A DNA stretch of 64,000 bases from Pseudomonas baetica (GCF_002813455.1 NZ_PHHE01000001.1:5390001-5454000); one strand, 5' to 3'; shown: positions 26,986 through 37,000, numbered from the stretch's first letter. A program made the numbers and translations. The notes: generated from the letters alone by a model not told the origin.

Positions 26986-27746
26986 TAGCCGATGTCCCTG
27001 GCGTCGAACAGGTAACCCTCACCGCGTACGGTTTTGATCAACTGCGGGGCCTTTGGATCGTCGCCGAGTTTCTGCCTCAGGCGTGACACCAGCAGGTCGA
27101 TGCTGCGATCGAACGCTTCGATCGAGCGACCGCGGGCGGCGTCGAGCAATTGTTCGCGGCTGAGCACCCGGCGCGGGCGTTCGATAAACACCCAAAGCAG
27201 ACGGAATTCGGCGTTGGACAGCGGCACCACGAGGCCATCGTCGGCGATCAGCTGACGCAAAACGCTGTTCAGGCGCCAGTTGTCGAAGCGAATGTTCGCC
27301 CGTTGCTCGGTACGGTCATCACGGACGCGGCGCAGAATGGTCTGGATCCGTGCCACCAGTTCGCGCGGTTCAAACGGTTTGGCCATGTAGTCATCGGCGC
27401 CCCGTTCCAGACCGATGATGCGGTCGGTGGGCTCGCAGCGGGCGGTGAGCATCAGGATCGGGATGTCCGATTCGGCGCGCAGCCAGCGGCAGAGCGACAG
27501 GCCGTCTTCGCCGGGCAGCATCAAATCCAGCACCACCACATCGAAATGCTCGGCCTGCATTGCCTGACGCATGGCCGCGCCGTCGGTAACGCCGCTGGCG
27601 TGAATATTGAAGCGAGCGAGGTAATCGATCATCAGCTCGCGGATCGGCACGTCATCATCGACGATCAGGGCGCGGATGCTCCAGCGCTTGTCGTCTTTTG
27701 GCTCATCATTCACGGTGGTTTGGGTGTTGTGCATGGGGCTGTTCAT
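26985..27746 (-). CDS. OmpR-family response regulator
   Basis: A 253-residue regulator with a receiver domain (LIVDDDVPIRELM, phospho-acceptor D74 in VVLDLMLPGEDG, conserved Lys in YMAKPFEP) and a C-terminal winged helix ending TVRGEGYLFD. About 24 residues precede the receiver; the true start may be the ATG at 27746 or 27734, neither with a clear ribosome site. It is the first gene of the pair with the kinase. It is divergent from pyrF. Confidence 0.9.
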   Translation of the reverse strand: MNSPMHNTQTTVNDEPKDDKRWSIRALIVDDDVPIRELMIDYLARFNIHASGVTDGAAMRQAMQAEHFDVVVLDLMLPGEDGLSLCRWLRAESDIPILMLTARCEPTDRIIGLERGADDYMAKPFEPRELVARIQTILRRVRDDRTEQRANIRFDNWRLNSVLRQLIADDGLVVPLSNAEFRLLWVFIERPRRVLSREQLLDAARGRSIEAFDRSIDLLVSRLRQKLGDDPKAPQLIKTVRGEGYLFDARDIG

Positions 27747-28029
27747 CTGCCATTAGGCCGCCAACCACAAAGATGGGCTGCGAGGTGGTGGTTTCAGCAT
27801 AGGCGTCCGGCGGTGAGGCGGGAAGTGCTGATGTAAGGACGTGTTGCGGCTGGCGAGGGTAGCCGGGGCGCTTGTTGGCGGCGTGTCCGCTGTGTATCGA
27901 GTTCGACACAATAGCCGCGAGCGCTATGCTGATCACGGCCGGAGCGACGATTTACCGATCATCGGGTGCCGCGCCGTCGCCGGTTCCGCTACAATGCGCG
28001 CCGATTTCGACCTGCCTGAGAGCCCATTC

Positions 28030-28728
28030 ATGTCCGCCTGCCAGACTCCTATCATCGTCGCCCTGGATTTTCCCACCCGTGACGCCGCACTGAAGCTGGC
28101 CGACCAGTTGGACCCGAAACTGTGCCGGGTCAAAGTGGGCAAGGAACTGTTCACCAGTTGCGCCGCCGAAATTGTCGGCACCCTGCGTGACAAGGGTTTT
28201 GAAGTGTTCCTCGACCTGAAATTCCACGACATCCCCAACACCACCGCGATGGCCGTCAAAGCCGCCGCCGAGATGGGCGTGTGGATGGTCAACGTGCATT
28301 GCTCCGGTGGCCTGCGCATGATGGCGGCCTGCCGTGAAGAGCTGGACAAGCGCAGCGGCCCGCAACCGTTGCTGATCGGCGTGACTGTGCTGACCAGCAT
28401 GGAGCGAGAAGACCTGGCCGGTATCGGTCTGGATATCGAGCCGCAGGAGCAAGTGCTGCGTCTGGCTGCACTGGCCGAGAAAGCCGGGATGGACGGGCTG
28501 GTGTGCTCGGCGCTGGAAGCTCAGGCGCTGAAAACCGCGCATCCGTCGCTGCAACTGGTGACCCCGGGGATTCGCCCGGCGGGCAGCGCGCAGGACGATC
28601 AGCGCCGCATTCTGACCCCGCGTCAGGCGCTGGATGCCGGCTCCGATTATCTGGTGATTGGCCGTCCGATCAGCCAGGCGGCGGACCCGGCCAAGGCGCT
28701 GGCCTCGGTAGTCGCTGAAATCGCCTAA
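28030..28728 (+). CDS. pyrF: Orotidine-5'-phosphate decarboxylase
   Basis: PyrF decarboxylates OMP to UMP, the last step of pyrimidine synthesis. The 232 residues include the catalytic DxKxxD ([12 protein letters not shown]) and the phosphate-binding GIRPAG and VIGRPISQA. The ATG at 28030 ([16 protein letters not shown]) gives the family length; an upstream frame would add 63 residues with no similarity. It is probably monocistronic, since a REP pair follows 20 bp after the stop. Confidence 0.96.
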   Translation: MSACQTPIIVALDFPTRDAALKLADQLDPKLCRVKVGKELFTSCAAEIVGTLRDKGFEVFLDLKFHDIPNTTAMAVKAAAEMGVWMVNVHCSGGLRMMAACREELDKRSGPQPLLIGVTVLTSMEREDLAGIGLDIEPQEQVLRLAALAEKAGMDGLVCSALEAQALKTAHPSLQLVTPGIRPAGSAQDDQRRILTPRQALDAGSDYLVIGRPISQAADPAKALASVVAEIA

Positions 28729-28747
28729 GCAACGCTGAAGATCCAAA

Positions 28748-28837
28748 TGTGGGAGCGGGCTTGCTCGCGAATGCGGTTGGTCATTCAACATTAATGTCGA
28801 CTGATCCAGCGTATTCGCGAGCAAGCCCGCTCCCACA
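28748..28837. repeat. REP pair between pyrF and the oxidoreductase gene
   Basis: A 90-bp element whose arms use the GTGGGAGCGGGCTTGCTCGCG variant. It lies between convergent genes. Confidence 0.9.
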
Positions 28838-28854
28838 TTGGTTTTGCGGTGGCT

Positions 28855-29859
28855 TTAGATCTTCAACACCAACTTGCCAAAGTTCTCACCGTTGAACAGT
28901 TTCATCAGCGTCTCCGGGAACGTCTCCAGCCCCTCGACAATATCTTCCTTGCTCTTGAGCTGACCCTTGGCCATCCACCCGGCCATTTCCTGCGCGGCAC
29001 TCGCGTACTGCGCGGCATAGTCCATCACCACAAACCCTTCCATTCGCGCGCGATTGACCAGCAGCGACAGGTAGTTGGCCGGGCCTTTGACCGCTTCCTT
29101 GTTGTTGTACTGGCTGATCGCGCCGCAGATCACCACTCGCGCTTTCGGCGCCAAGCGACTCAGCACGGCGTCGAGGATGTCACCGCCGACGTTATCGAAA
29201 TACACGTCCACGCCTTTCGGGCATTCGCGCTTTAGCCCGGCCAGCACGTCTTCGTTTTTGTAGTCGATGGCGCCGTCGAAGCCCAGTTCATCAATGAGGT
29301 ATTTGCTCTTGTCGGCACCACCGGCAATGCCGATCACGCGGCAGCCTTTGATCTTGGCGATCTGCCCGGCAATGCTGCCCACCGCCCCCGCTGCGCCGGA
29401 CAGCACCACGGTGTCGCCAGCCTTCGGCGCGCCGACTTCAAGCAAAGCGAAGTACGCGGTCATGCCGGTCATGCCCAGCGCGGACAAATACACTGGCAAC
29501 GGCGCCAGTTTCGGATCGACTTTGTAGAAACCTCTGGGCTCGCCAAGGAAATAATCCTGCACGCCAATGGCTCCGTTGACGTAGTCCCCGACCGCAAACC
29601 CCGGATTGTTCGAAGCAACGACTTTGCCTACGCCCAGGGCACGCATGACTTCGCCGATGCCGACCGGCGGGATGTAGGACTTGCCCTCATTCATCCAGCC
29701 ACGCATGGCCGGGTCGAGGGACAGGTATTCGTTCTTCACCAGAATCTGTCCCGCGGCCGGTTCGCCCACCGGCACTTCCTGATAAGTGAAAGTCTCGCGG
29801 GTCGCGGCGCCCACCGGGCGTTTGGCGAGCAGGAACTGGCGGTTGGTCTGGTTGGTCAT
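28855..29859 (-). CDS. NADP-dependent oxidoreductase, CurA/leukotriene B4 dehydrogenase-like
   Basis: A 334-residue medium-chain reductase without the structural-zinc cysteines, of the group of E. coli CurA and prostaglandin/leukotriene reductases. These reduce alkenals and enones with NADPH. The nucleotide fold is SGAAGAVGSIAGQIAKIKG and the enone site region YFDNVGGDILDAVL. GMTGMTAYFALLEVG is a family hallmark. I chose the ATG at 29859 (MTNQTNRQFLLAKRP), which fits the family; a longer frame reaches 29994. It is divergent from the SDR gene, with 242 bp between. Confidence 0.87.
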   Translation of the reverse strand: MTNQTNRQFLLAKRPVGAATRETFTYQEVPVGEPAAGQILVKNEYLSLDPAMRGWMNEGKSYIPPVGIGEVMRALGVGKVVASNNPGFAVGDYVNGAIGVQDYFLGEPRGFYKVDPKLAPLPVYLSALGMTGMTAYFALLEVGAPKAGDTVVLSGAAGAVGSIAGQIAKIKGCRVIGIAGGADKSKYLIDELGFDGAIDYKNEDVLAGLKRECPKGVDVYFDNVGGDILDAVLSRLAPKARVVICGAISQYNNKEAVKGPANYLSLLVNRARMEGFVVMDYAAQYASAAQEMAGWMAKGQLKSKEDIVEGLETFPETLMKLFNGENFGKLVLKI

Positions 29860-30101
29860 GGCCTGCACTCGAGCTGAAATGAAGCCTTGTTGATAGACCT
29901 TCAGCGGCGATGTCGCAAGGTCGGCTGATGCGGCGAATGCATACCGATCCAGTGCAGTGATAGTCACCGGCACGGGTTTATCACTGCAACGCATGGGCGC
30001 ATAAACAGCCTTTTGATAGTGCTGACGTACAGCTGGCCGCTGTGGCTATGCTGCAAATATCCAGTCTCGCCCCTGCATCTATCCCGTTCGAGGACATAAC
30101 A

Positions 30102-30863
30102 ATGAGCATGACGTTTTCCGGTCAGGTTGCCGTAGTCACCGGAGCCGCCAACGGCATCGGCCGCGCGACCGCCCAGGCATTCGCCGCCGAAGGTTTGAAA
30201 GTGGTGGTGGCCGATCTGGACGCTGCCGGGGGCGAGGGTACGGTGGCGCTGATTCGTACAGCCGGCGGCGAAGCGACGTTCGTGCGCTGTAACGTCACCG
30301 TCGAAAGCGAAGTGAAAAATCTGATGGACGAGGTCATCAATACCTACGGCCGTCTCGACTACGCCTTCAACAACGCCGGAATCGAAATCGAGAAGGGCAA
30401 ACTGGCCGAGGGCTCGATGGATGAGTTCGACGCCATCATGGGCGTCAACGTAAAAGGCGTCTGGCTGTGCATGAAGTATCAGTTGCCGCTGTTGCTTGCC
30501 CAAGGTGGCGGGGCTATCGTCAACACCGCGTCTGTGGCTGGGCTCGGGGCGGCGCCGAAGATGAGTATTTACGCAGCGTCGAAACACGCGGTGATCGGTC
30601 TGACCAAGTCGGCAGCCATCGAGTACGCGAAAAAGAAAATTCGCGTCAATGCAGTGTGCCCGGCGGTGATCGACACGGACATGTTTCGCCGCGCTTATGA
30701 GGCCGATCCGAAGAAGGGTGAGTTTGCCAACGCGATGCATCCGGTCGGGCGCATCGGTACGGTCGAGGAAATTGCCAGTGCAGTGCTGTACCTGTGCAGC
30801 GACGGTGCGGCGTTCACCACCGGTCATTCACTGGCGGTAGATGGTGGCGTTACCGCGTTCTGA
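30102..30863 (+). CDS. SDR-family oxidoreductase
   Basis: A 253-residue classical short-chain dehydrogenase. It has the cofactor motif TGAANGIG, NNAG (FNNAGIE), a Ser in TASVAGLG and YxxxK in YAASKHAVIG. The Asp after beta-2 (VVADLDAAG) favours NAD over NADP. The C-terminus LYLCSDGAAFTTGHSLAVDGGV is typical of the glucose/3-oxoacyl dehydrogenase subgroup. The substrate is unknown. A strong terminator follows, so it stands alone. Confidence 0.88.
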   Translation: MSMTFSGQVAVVTGAANGIGRATAQAFAAEGLKVVVADLDAAGGEGTVALIRTAGGEATFVRCNVTVESEVKNLMDEVINTYGRLDYAFNNAGIEIEKGKLAEGSMDEFDAIMGVNVKGVWLCMKYQLPLLLAQGGGAIVNTASVAGLGAAPKMSIYAASKHAVIGLTKSAAIEYAKKKIRVNAVCPAVIDTDMFRRAYEADPKKGEFANAMHPVGRIGTVEEIASAVLYLCSDGAAFTTGHSLAVDGGVTAF

Positions 30864-30879
30864 AGCGCATCGCTGAAAC

Positions 30880-30906
30880 AAGCCCGCATTCCTGCGGGCT
30901 TTTTTG
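30880..30906 (+). terminator. Rho-independent terminator after the SDR gene
   Basis: AAGCCCGC-ATTCCT-GCGGGCTT is followed by a run of T, 17 bp after the stop codon. Confidence 0.9.
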
Positions 30907-31049
30907 TGTCTCACGCTCAGTTCCGTGATCCGTTAAACAATGTGTATCAAATGGTTAGAACAGTCGCTTTTGGCGGCGTTGTCGCACAGCCTGTGCGGCG
31001 CGGCTGTGATTTACTGCCGCCAGCAAAACGGACAGGAGTTTGCGAGCTC

Positions 31050-32444
31050 ATGGAATTGAGAATTGACCGACAGGCAATGGTGCCGGTCGTGCAGCAGATC
31101 GTTGACGGAATGATCGACTGGATCTCGCGAAGTCGGGTGCCGCCGTCCACACGTTTGCCCTCGGTGCGGCAAATTGCGCGGTCCAATCTGCTCAGCCAGT
31201 CATGTGTCGTTGAAGCCTGTGAGCGCCTTGTGGCGCAAGGCATTCTGGCCTCCGGTCAGGGCTTGGGGTTCAGGGTGGCAGCGGCGCCCGGGAGGGTCGC
31301 CGGCAGCGGCGACTCGGTGACGTTGCAATACGCTCAGGCGACTTGCGCCGCGCTGTGCGGGCGGGGGGGCAGGTTGCCGCTGGGCGGCGGAGGCCTGCCC
31401 GAAAACTGGCGCGAATCCGATGACCTGAGCTACGCGATCCGCCAGGTGGCCCGCACCGACATGGCCAGTCTGTTCAACTACAGCACGCCATTAGGGTTGC
31501 CGGCGCTACGCGAGCAGATCGTCAAACGACTCAGACTCGTCGGAATCGACGCCTGCGACAGTCAGGTGCTGACCACGAGTGGCGCCAGTCACGCGCTCGA
31601 TCTGATTGTGCGCACGCTGTTCAAGGCTGGCGATTGTGCGGTGGTCGAGAGCCCCGGATACGCCCCCCTGTTCGATCTTTTGCGCCTGCACGGCGTACGC
31701 TTGCTCGAAGTTCGACGCACACCGAACGGGCCGGATACCGATGGGCTGCGGGTGTTGCTGCAGCAGTGCCGGCCGGTCGCCATGTTCATCAACAGCCATC
31801 ATCAGAACCCTACAGGCACTTGCCTGAGCTCCGCCGTCGCGCAACAGGTGTTGCAGCTGTGCGCGGCCCATGATGTGCGCGTGATCGAAGACGATGTCTA
31901 CGCCGATTTGCACAATGGCAACGGTACACGGCTGGCGGCACTCGACGAACGGGTGATCTACGTCGGCAGTTTCTCGAAAACCCTGAGCAGTTCCTTGCGA
32001 GTCGGTTTCGTGCTGGCCGATTCAGCGCTGATAGACCGGCTTACCCAGGTCAAGTTGATTTCCAGCATGGGCGCTTCGGGATTCAGTGAGGCGGTGCTCG
32101 CCAGTCTTCTGGCCAGCGGCGCCTATCGCAAACTGGTGCAACGTCAGCGTCAACGTCTGAACGCCGATCGAGCCGCTGCACTGCAGGCGCTGGAGGACGC
32201 CGAATGGGAAGTATTCGGCAAACCGATGGGGGGCTTGTTCATCTGGGCGCGTTCACCGTTGACCGACCCCGTTCGTCTGCGTGTACAGGCGCAGGCTAAC
32301 GGCGTTGAACTGGCAACCCCGGGTGTCTTCAGTCCCGCTGGTGAAGCCAGTGAGTGGCAGCGTATCAATGTGGCTTATGCCTGTGATCCAAGAGCTAGGC
32401 AGTTTTTTCGCAAGACCGGTGCGGATCGACCTCGAGTGTTCTGA
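31050..32444 (+). CDS. MocR-family (GntR/aminotransferase) transcriptional regulator
   Basis: A 464-residue protein fusing an N-terminal GntR winged helix (residues 1 to about 75, MIDWISRSRVPPSTRLPSVRQIA) to a fold-type I aminotransferase domain. The PLP lysine is in VGSFSKTLSSSLRVGF and the PLP-ring Asp region in VIEDDVYADLH. Such regulators usually sense PLP or amino compounds. The start at 31050 (MELRIDRQAMVPV) has AGGAG about 13 nt upstream, a little long. Longer in-frame starts exist but run into the terminator. A chemoreceptor gene follows after about 100 bp; whether it is the target is unknown. Confidence 0.88.
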   Translation: MELRIDRQAMVPVVQQIVDGMIDWISRSRVPPSTRLPSVRQIARSNLLSQSCVVEACERLVAQGILASGQGLGFRVAAAPGRVAGSGDSVTLQYAQATCAALCGRGGRLPLGGGGLPENWRESDDLSYAIRQVARTDMASLFNYSTPLGLPALREQIVKRLRLVGIDACDSQVLTTSGASHALDLIVRTLFKAGDCAVVESPGYAPLFDLLRLHGVRLLEVRRTPNGPDTDGLRVLLQQCRPVAMFINSHHQNPTGTCLSSAVAQQVLQLCAAHDVRVIEDDVYADLHNGNGTRLAALDERVIYVGSFSKTLSSSLRVGFVLADSALIDRLTQVKLISSMGASGFSEAVLASLLASGAYRKLVQRQRQRLNADRAAALQALEDAEWEVFGKPMGGLFIWARSPLTDPVRLRVQAQANGVELATPGVFSPAGEASEWQRINVAYACDPRARQFFRKTGADRPRVF

Positions 32445-32552
32445 AAACGACGCGTGCGTAGCTTTTTGCCATTATTCCGACGCCAGAGACTTGTGCTGGC
32501 GGATGGCCGTTGCGAATCTGCGTTGACAGACTATGGCAGGGGACTACGCGCA

Positions 32553-34520
32553 ATGATTTCGGCCGTGCAAGGACGTTTTGCCAACCTCGGTATGGCGAAA
32601 AAACTGGGTGTCGGGTTTGTCCTGGTGCTGCTGTTGACTGCGCTGGTGGCAGGCATGGGTGTCTGGTCTCTGCAAACCATCAGTCAACGCTTCGACGGGC
32701 TCAAGCAAATGTCCTCGCTCAACAGTGCACTGCTCAAAGTGCGGCTGCTGGAGCAGGACTACGCCTTGCACAGTGAGCCGAAAACCGCCGATGCCTTGCA
32801 CGAAGGCATTGCTGCTCTGGTTGCGCAGGCTGAGCAACTCAAGGCGCAATCGCCGGCCAACGTGCCGGTGATGAACGATGTCGAGGCGTCGTTGGGAGCC
32901 TATCGAAAAGCCTTCGATGAGTTCGTCTCGTTGACTCAGGCCAAGGAACTGGCGCTGGAGATGGCCAGTTGGTCGGTCTCCAGTGTGGCCAACAACCTTG
33001 ACGTGTTGCAGGCCGGGCTGGCCGATGATGGTGCGTACACCTTGAAGGACAGCGAGGGTAAGGACGGCGCGCAGTTCATCGAGCAGGCCAGCCAGGTCAG
33101 CCAGGTGTCGAGACTGATGCTGCAAGCGATGAACGAGGCGCGTATTCGTCTGGATCAAAGCCGCAAGGGCGATGCCGACAGTGCCGGCAAGGGCAACATC
33201 GAACAGGCCGCGCAAGCCCGGGAGCAGGCCGAGGCACTGAAATCCACGGTCAAGGACGAGGGGTATCTGACGGTACTCAACGAAGTCTCCGGGCATATCG
33301 TCGGTTTCAACGAGAAACTCGCCGAGTACACCGCGCTGCTGGCGCAGGAAAAAACGGTCTACGAGCAATTGCGCCAGCGTGCCGCGCAAGTGGTGAATCG
33401 GGTCGATCAGGCTTACGTCGTCGAAGACGCGACCATGCAGGAGGAGCTGAAAAAGAACTCGATGTTGATTGTTGGCTCCTCAGCGCTGGCGCTATTGGTC
33501 GGGTTGATCGCAGCGTGGGTGATCACTCGGCTGATCGTCGCACCATTGCGCAGTGTGATTGATGTCGCGCAGCGGATTGCCGCCGGTGATTTGAGTGCCA
33601 CCGTGGAGGTGACTCGGCGTGACGAGATTGGCCAACTGATGTTGGCAATGCAGCAGATGGGAGCGGGGCTGCGCACGATTGTCAGTGGCTTGCAGGCCGG
33701 GATTGAGCAACTGGCCAGTTCGGCGCAATCGCTGTCGGCGGTGACCGAGCAGACCAACCTTGAAGTGAGCAGTCAGAAGGAGGAAACCGAGCAGGTCGCC
33801 ACGGCGATGAACCAGATGACGGCCACCGTCCACGATGTTGCGCGCAATGCCGAAGAGGCGGCTCAGGCGGCACAGACCGCCGACGACAAGGTTGAGGGTG
33901 GTCAGCAGGTGGTGCGCCAGAGCATGGCGCGCATTGAACAGCTTGCGGATTCAGCGACGTCTGCCAGTTCCAGCATCGAAAGCCTCAGTGCCGAAATTCA
34001 GAATATCGGCACGGTGTTGGGGGTGATCAAGAGCGTGGCCGAGCAGACTAATCTCTTGGCGTTGAATGCGGCGATTGAGGCGGCGCGGGCCGGGGAGCAG
34101 GGCAGGGGATTTGCGGTGGTGGCCGATGAGGTTCGCGCGCTGGCCCGGCGCACGCAGCAATCGACCGAGGAAATCGAGCGGCTGGTCAGTGCATTGCGGG
34201 CGGCAGCGCATTCATCGGTGCAGCAGATTCAGAGCAGTGGTGAGTTGGTGAAGCTGGCGGTGAGTGATGCGCTGCAGACCGAGAGTGCGCTGGGTAGTAT
34301 TGCGGCGGCGGTTTCGTTGATTCAGCAGATGAATCAGCAGATTGCGGCGGCGGCCGAGGAGCAGAGTTCGGTGGCGGAGGAGATCAATCGCAGTGTGACG
34401 AGCATTCGCGCGAGTGCGGATCAGTCGTCGATTGCGATGCACGGGAATGCGGCTTCCAGTGTTGAACTGGCGCAGTTGGGGAGTGAGTTGCGTGGGATGG
34501 TTGGGCATTTTCGGCTTTGA
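32553..34520 (+). CDS. Methyl-accepting chemotaxis protein with HBM-type sensor
   Basis: A 655-residue chemoreceptor. TM1 is at about 16-38 ([20 protein letters not shown]), followed by a helical periplasmic domain of about 250 residues, TM2 ([21 protein letters not shown]), HAMP and the signalling hairpin tip [20 protein letters not shown]. The size and all-helical look of the sensor fit the HBM domain known from P. putida McpS, which binds TCA-cycle acids; the ligand here is not known. No CheR-docking pentapeptide ends the protein. The start at 32553 has AGGGGA upstream; an earlier start would add 33 residues. The 3' part has G-rich codons, like the gene before the other long repeat. Confidence 0.88.
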   Translation: MISAVQGRFANLGMAKKLGVGFVLVLLLTALVAGMGVWSLQTISQRFDGLKQMSSLNSALLKVRLLEQDYALHSEPKTADALHEGIAALVAQAEQLKAQSPANVPVMNDVEASLGAYRKAFDEFVSLTQAKELALEMASWSVSSVANNLDVLQAGLADDGAYTLKDSEGKDGAQFIEQASQVSQVSRLMLQAMNEARIRLDQSRKGDADSAGKGNIEQAAQAREQAEALKSTVKDEGYLTVLNEVSGHIVGFNEKLAEYTALLAQEKTVYEQLRQRAAQVVNRVDQAYVVEDATMQEELKKNSMLIVGSSALALLVGLIAAWVITRLIVAPLRSVIDVAQRIAAGDLSATVEVTRRDEIGQLMLAMQQMGAGLRTIVSGLQAGIEQLASSAQSLSAVTEQTNLEVSSQKEETEQVATAMNQMTATVHDVARNAEEAAQAAQTADDKVEGGQQVVRQSMARIEQLADSATSASSSIESLSAEIQNIGTVLGVIKSVAEQTNLLALNAAIEAARAGEQGRGFAVVADEVRALARRTQQSTEEIERLVSALRAAAHSSVQQIQSSGELVKLAVSDALQTESALGSIAAAVSLIQQMNQQIAAAAEEQSSVAEEINRSVTSIRASADQSSIAMHGNAASSVELAQLGSELRGMVGHFRL

Positions 34521-34568
34521 CGCTTTGGCTTGGCGGCCTTTGGGCCGACCATGCTTGGGGTGTTTTTT

Positions 34569-34889
34569 GTGAATATCCGTTGCTGCGGGTGTTGCTGATT
34601 AGGGTTCCGCCCTGACGGCGGGTCACCTTTTCCAGACGCCGAAAAGGTAACCCAAAAGGCTTTACCCTGACGTACGGCCCTCGCCGTGGCTCGGGTTCCT
34701 TCGCTGCGGGATTGATCCGGGGGCATCGCCTCCGGTTTGCTGCGCTGCACCTCCTCTCGATGTGTTTGGCTGCGCCAAACGGTCGCTGCGCTCCCACCCC
34801 CGGATCAACCCCTCCACTCAGCCTGCCGATGGGCGCTCTAAGATCAAAAGCGGTACTCGAGCTTGCGCTCATTGTGTTGAGTGGGGCGG
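34569..34889 (+). repeat. Long dispersed intergenic repeat, copy C
   Basis: About 321 bp, the closest relative of copy A in the same orientation. It again begins about 50 bp after a gene stop. Differences from A include the hairpin CCTTTTCCAGACGCCGAAAAGG. Confidence 0.85.
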
Positions 34890-34922
34890 ACTTCGCCGCG
34901 TGGGGAGGTACTTGTCTCCTCT

Positions 34923-34955
34923 GTAGGAGCTGCCGCAGGCTGCGATCTTTTGATC
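34923..34955 (+). repeat. Single REP of the GTAGGAGCTGCC type
   Basis: GTAGGAGCTGCCGCAGGCTG... through TTTTGATC, related to 24378 and to the pair at 42191. Confidence 0.8.
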
Positions 34956-34969
34956 TTGCTTTGCCCTTG

Positions 34970-35070
34970 TGTGGGAGCTGGCTTGCCAGCGATGGCGGCC
35001 TGACAGCCGACCGTTCTGGTGCGGGGGTACTCGGTTAAAACTGTGTGCGACCTTGCTCGCGAAGGCGATC
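34970..35070 (+). repeat. Single 69-bp-type unit plus degenerate REP
   Basis: TGTGGGAGCTGGCTTGCCAG... with CGGCCTGACAGCCGACC is one unit of the array at 23892. A degraded CTTGCTCGCGAAGGCG core follows. So the unit sits beside a long repeat at both places. Confidence 0.8.
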
Positions 35071-35089
35071 TTTCAAACAACCCGCCCAC

Positions 35090-35112
35090 AAAAAAGCCAC
35101 CTCTCGGTGGCT
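35090..35112 (-). terminator. Terminator of the gene at 35132
   Basis: On the minus strand GAGCCACC-GAGA-GGTGGC is followed by TTTTTT, about 20 bp after the stop. Confidence 0.85.
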
Positions 35113-35131
35113 CCTCTTTCAACATTTGCGA

Positions 35132-35902
35132 TCAGTCGTAGATCACTTTTTTCTTCCACTCGGCATCTGCATCGACTTCTTTGAGCCCCGTCGTCAGTTG
35201 GTTCTCTTCACCTTCGACCGGCGCGATCTTGTCCATGACTTGAGCGTTGGCACGGGCCAGCAGTTTTTCCAGGTATTGCAGTTGTTCGGAGTAGATCTGC
35301 GGGTCCTGTTGTTTGCGCAGGTATTGCACGCCGCGTTCGAAGGCGAGGCGGGCCTGGCCGGGCTGGTTTTGTTGCAGGGACTGTTGGCCCAGGTTGTTGA
35401 AGAACTCGATGTGCAGCAGCACCAGGATGTGGCGGACTTCGCGGATCCACTGTTTGGCTTCGTTTGGCGGCAGGAAACCATCGTGGGCGGCGCGGGTGAT
35501 CTGGCCGTGGAGGGCTTCGAGCAGGAAGCGCACGTCTTTGGCTTTGGCCTCGGTCAGGATCGGTGCGGGCGGGTTGTTGACCGGGATCGATTCGCCTTGG
35601 GCAACCAGCGCGCTCAGTTCGGTAATGCGTGCTTTCGTCGTCGCACTGGTTTTTTCCAGATTCAGCAGGCGCTGACAGACGTTCAGTTCCAGGCGGGTCA
35701 GCAGCAGCTTGAGTGCCGGGGTCATGAACTGGCCGGGGAAGGTCTCCGTCAGTTCGCCGCAGCGGCGCAGGCGGTCGTTGAGTTCGACCTTGGTACGGAT
35801 CTTCTCTACCTTGTTGTTTTCCACCACATGGTTCATGTAGCCAATGGCGATCAGAATTGCGATCCCGGCTACGACTAGCAGGGTGATCATGAGTGGTGTC
35901 AC
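35132..35902 (-). CDS. Membrane-anchored conserved hypothetical protein
   Basis: A 256-residue protein with one N-terminal membrane helix (MITLLVVAGIAILIAIGYM) and a helical soluble part with heptad-like stretches. The segment QQSLQQNQPGQARLAFERGVQYLRKQ looks like a TPR helix pair. I recall orthologues across Pseudomonas, sometimes called DNA repair proteins without good reason. I assign no function. The start may be 35902 or 35890. Confidence 0.7.
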   Translation of the reverse strand: MTPLMITLLVVAGIAILIAIGYMNHVVENNKVEKIRTKVELNDRLRRCGELTETFPGQFMTPALKLLLTRLELNVCQRLLNLEKTSATTKARITELSALVAQGESIPVNNPPAPILTEAKAKDVRFLLEALHGQITRAAHDGFLPPNEAKQWIREVRHILVLLHIEFFNNLGQQSLQQNQPGQARLAFERGVQYLRKQQDPQIYSEQLQYLEKLLARANAQVMDKIAPVEGEENQLTTGLKEVDADAEWKKKVIYD

Positions 35903-36184
35903 CGGTAAGACCTCTTTATAGGGTTCGCATGCGAGTGTAGTGGCTTGGCATATAAGCGCCTAGCGCCGCTCGACGAGTTGGAACGGCGGGTTCAATCTGT
36001 ATCGGCCAAGCGCTGCTTATATGAATGCTGGCGCATGATGTGCAGATTGCCACCACTGTGTTGTGGACTATAACGTCTTGGCGAGTGTCGGAATATAGGC
36101 GTCAAACCCCAAGCGACGGAAAAGCCTGCGCCGTCCCTTAAAGCAGGTCGAAGTCATTGATTTAAATAAATTTATATCAGGGGG
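35903..36184. other. Leader region before the tRNA array
   Basis: With the promoter to its right this is a 372-bp gap without protein gene. It contains the inverted pair CATATAAGCGCC...GGCCAAGCGCTGCTTATATG (about 35950-36024) and, at 36158-36180, an AT-rich stretch that can act as an UP element. I see no other gene. Confidence 0.5.
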
Positions 36185-36213
36185 TTGACGACCTCTCAAT
36201 CCATCCATAGAAT
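36185..36213 (+). promoter_or_regulatory. Sigma-70 promoter of the tRNA array
   Basis: TTGACG, a 17-bp spacer and TAGAAT are followed by a GC-rich discriminator (GCGCGCC) and preceded by AT-rich sequence (ATTTAAATAAATTTATAT). Consensus boxes, UP-like element and GC discriminator are typical of stringently controlled stable-RNA promoters. The first tRNA starts about 60 bp downstream. Confidence 0.8.
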
Positions 36214-36274
36214 GCGCGCCACTTGCAGCGTAAAGCACACAGCGAAGCGCGGCAGGCAGTGAATGTTGTAGTGT

Positions 36275-36350
36275 GTCCCCTTCGTCTAGTGGCCTAGGAC
36301 ACCGCCCTTTCACGGCGGTAACAGGGGTTCGAGTCCCCTAGGGGACGCCA
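36275..36350 (+). tRNA. tRNA-Glu (anticodon TTC), copy 1
   Basis: A 76-nt cloverleaf with acceptor GTCCCCT/AGGGGAC, anticodon loop CCTTTCAC with TTC, T loop GTTCGAG and encoded GCCA end. First of three identical copies. Confidence 0.97.
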
Positions 36351-36352
36351 TT

Positions 36353-36428
<76 letters not shown>

Positions 36429-36532
36429 ATTTTAAACAATATTGCTTTCGGGCAGTGTTGAGTGAAACCAGAACCAAGTTTTCGGATGCGGATCTGGACA
36501 CCGAAACACACACCATGTGTTCCGGGTAGCGT

Positions 36533-36608
36533 GTCCCCTTCGTCTAGTGGCCTAGGACACCGCCCTTTCACGGCGGTAACAGGGGTTCGAGTCCCCTAGG
36601 GGACGCCA
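36533..36608 (+). tRNA. tRNA-Glu (anticodon TTC), copy 2
   Basis: Identical to copy 1. It follows a 104-bp spacer in which I see no terminator, so pairs 1 and 2 are probably on one transcript. Confidence 0.97.
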
Positions 36609-36611
36609 TTT

Positions 36612-36687
<76 letters not shown>

Positions 36688-36692
36688 AATTC

Positions 36693-36723
36693 AAAAACGC
36701 CGCTCGGTAAGAGCGGCGTTTTT
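36693..36723 (+). terminator. Terminator between tRNA pairs 2 and 3
   Basis: AAAAACGCCGCTC-GGTAA-GAGCGGCGTTTTT is a 13-bp stem with T run. It has nearly the same sequence as the terminator after pair 3. Confidence 0.9.
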
Positions 36724-36745
36724 ATTTTAGTGAAAGTTGTAGCCT

Positions 36746-36821
36746 GTCCCCTTCGTCTAGTGGCCTAGGACACCGCCCTTTCACGGCGGTAACAGGGGTT
36801 CGAGTCCCCTAGGGGACGCCA
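36746..36821 (+). tRNA. tRNA-Glu (anticodon TTC), copy 3
   Basis: Identical to copies 1 and 2. Only 22 bp separate it from the preceding terminator, with no visible -35/-10, so its expression may depend on read-through. Confidence 0.97.
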
Positions 36822-36823
36822 TT

Positions 36824-36899
<76 letters not shown>

Positions 36900-36905
36900 A
36901 ATTAA

Positions 36906-36937
36906 AAAAACGCCGCTCAGTGATGAGCGGCGTTTTT
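36906..36937 (+). terminator. Terminator of the tRNA array
   Basis: AAAAACGCCGCTCA-GTGA-TGAGCGGCGTTTTT, a 14-bp stem with T run. Confidence 0.92.
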
Positions 36938-37000
36938 GTTTGTGCGTGATTTGTGCGCGAAAAAGAACCTTCGGGTCTTTATCTGTATTTGCACCGCGAT

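Noticed and set aside
36068..36313. Short frames running through the tRNA genes (also 36338-36571)
   Set aside because: They read the antisense of tRNA-Glu; tRNA structure explains the sequence fully.
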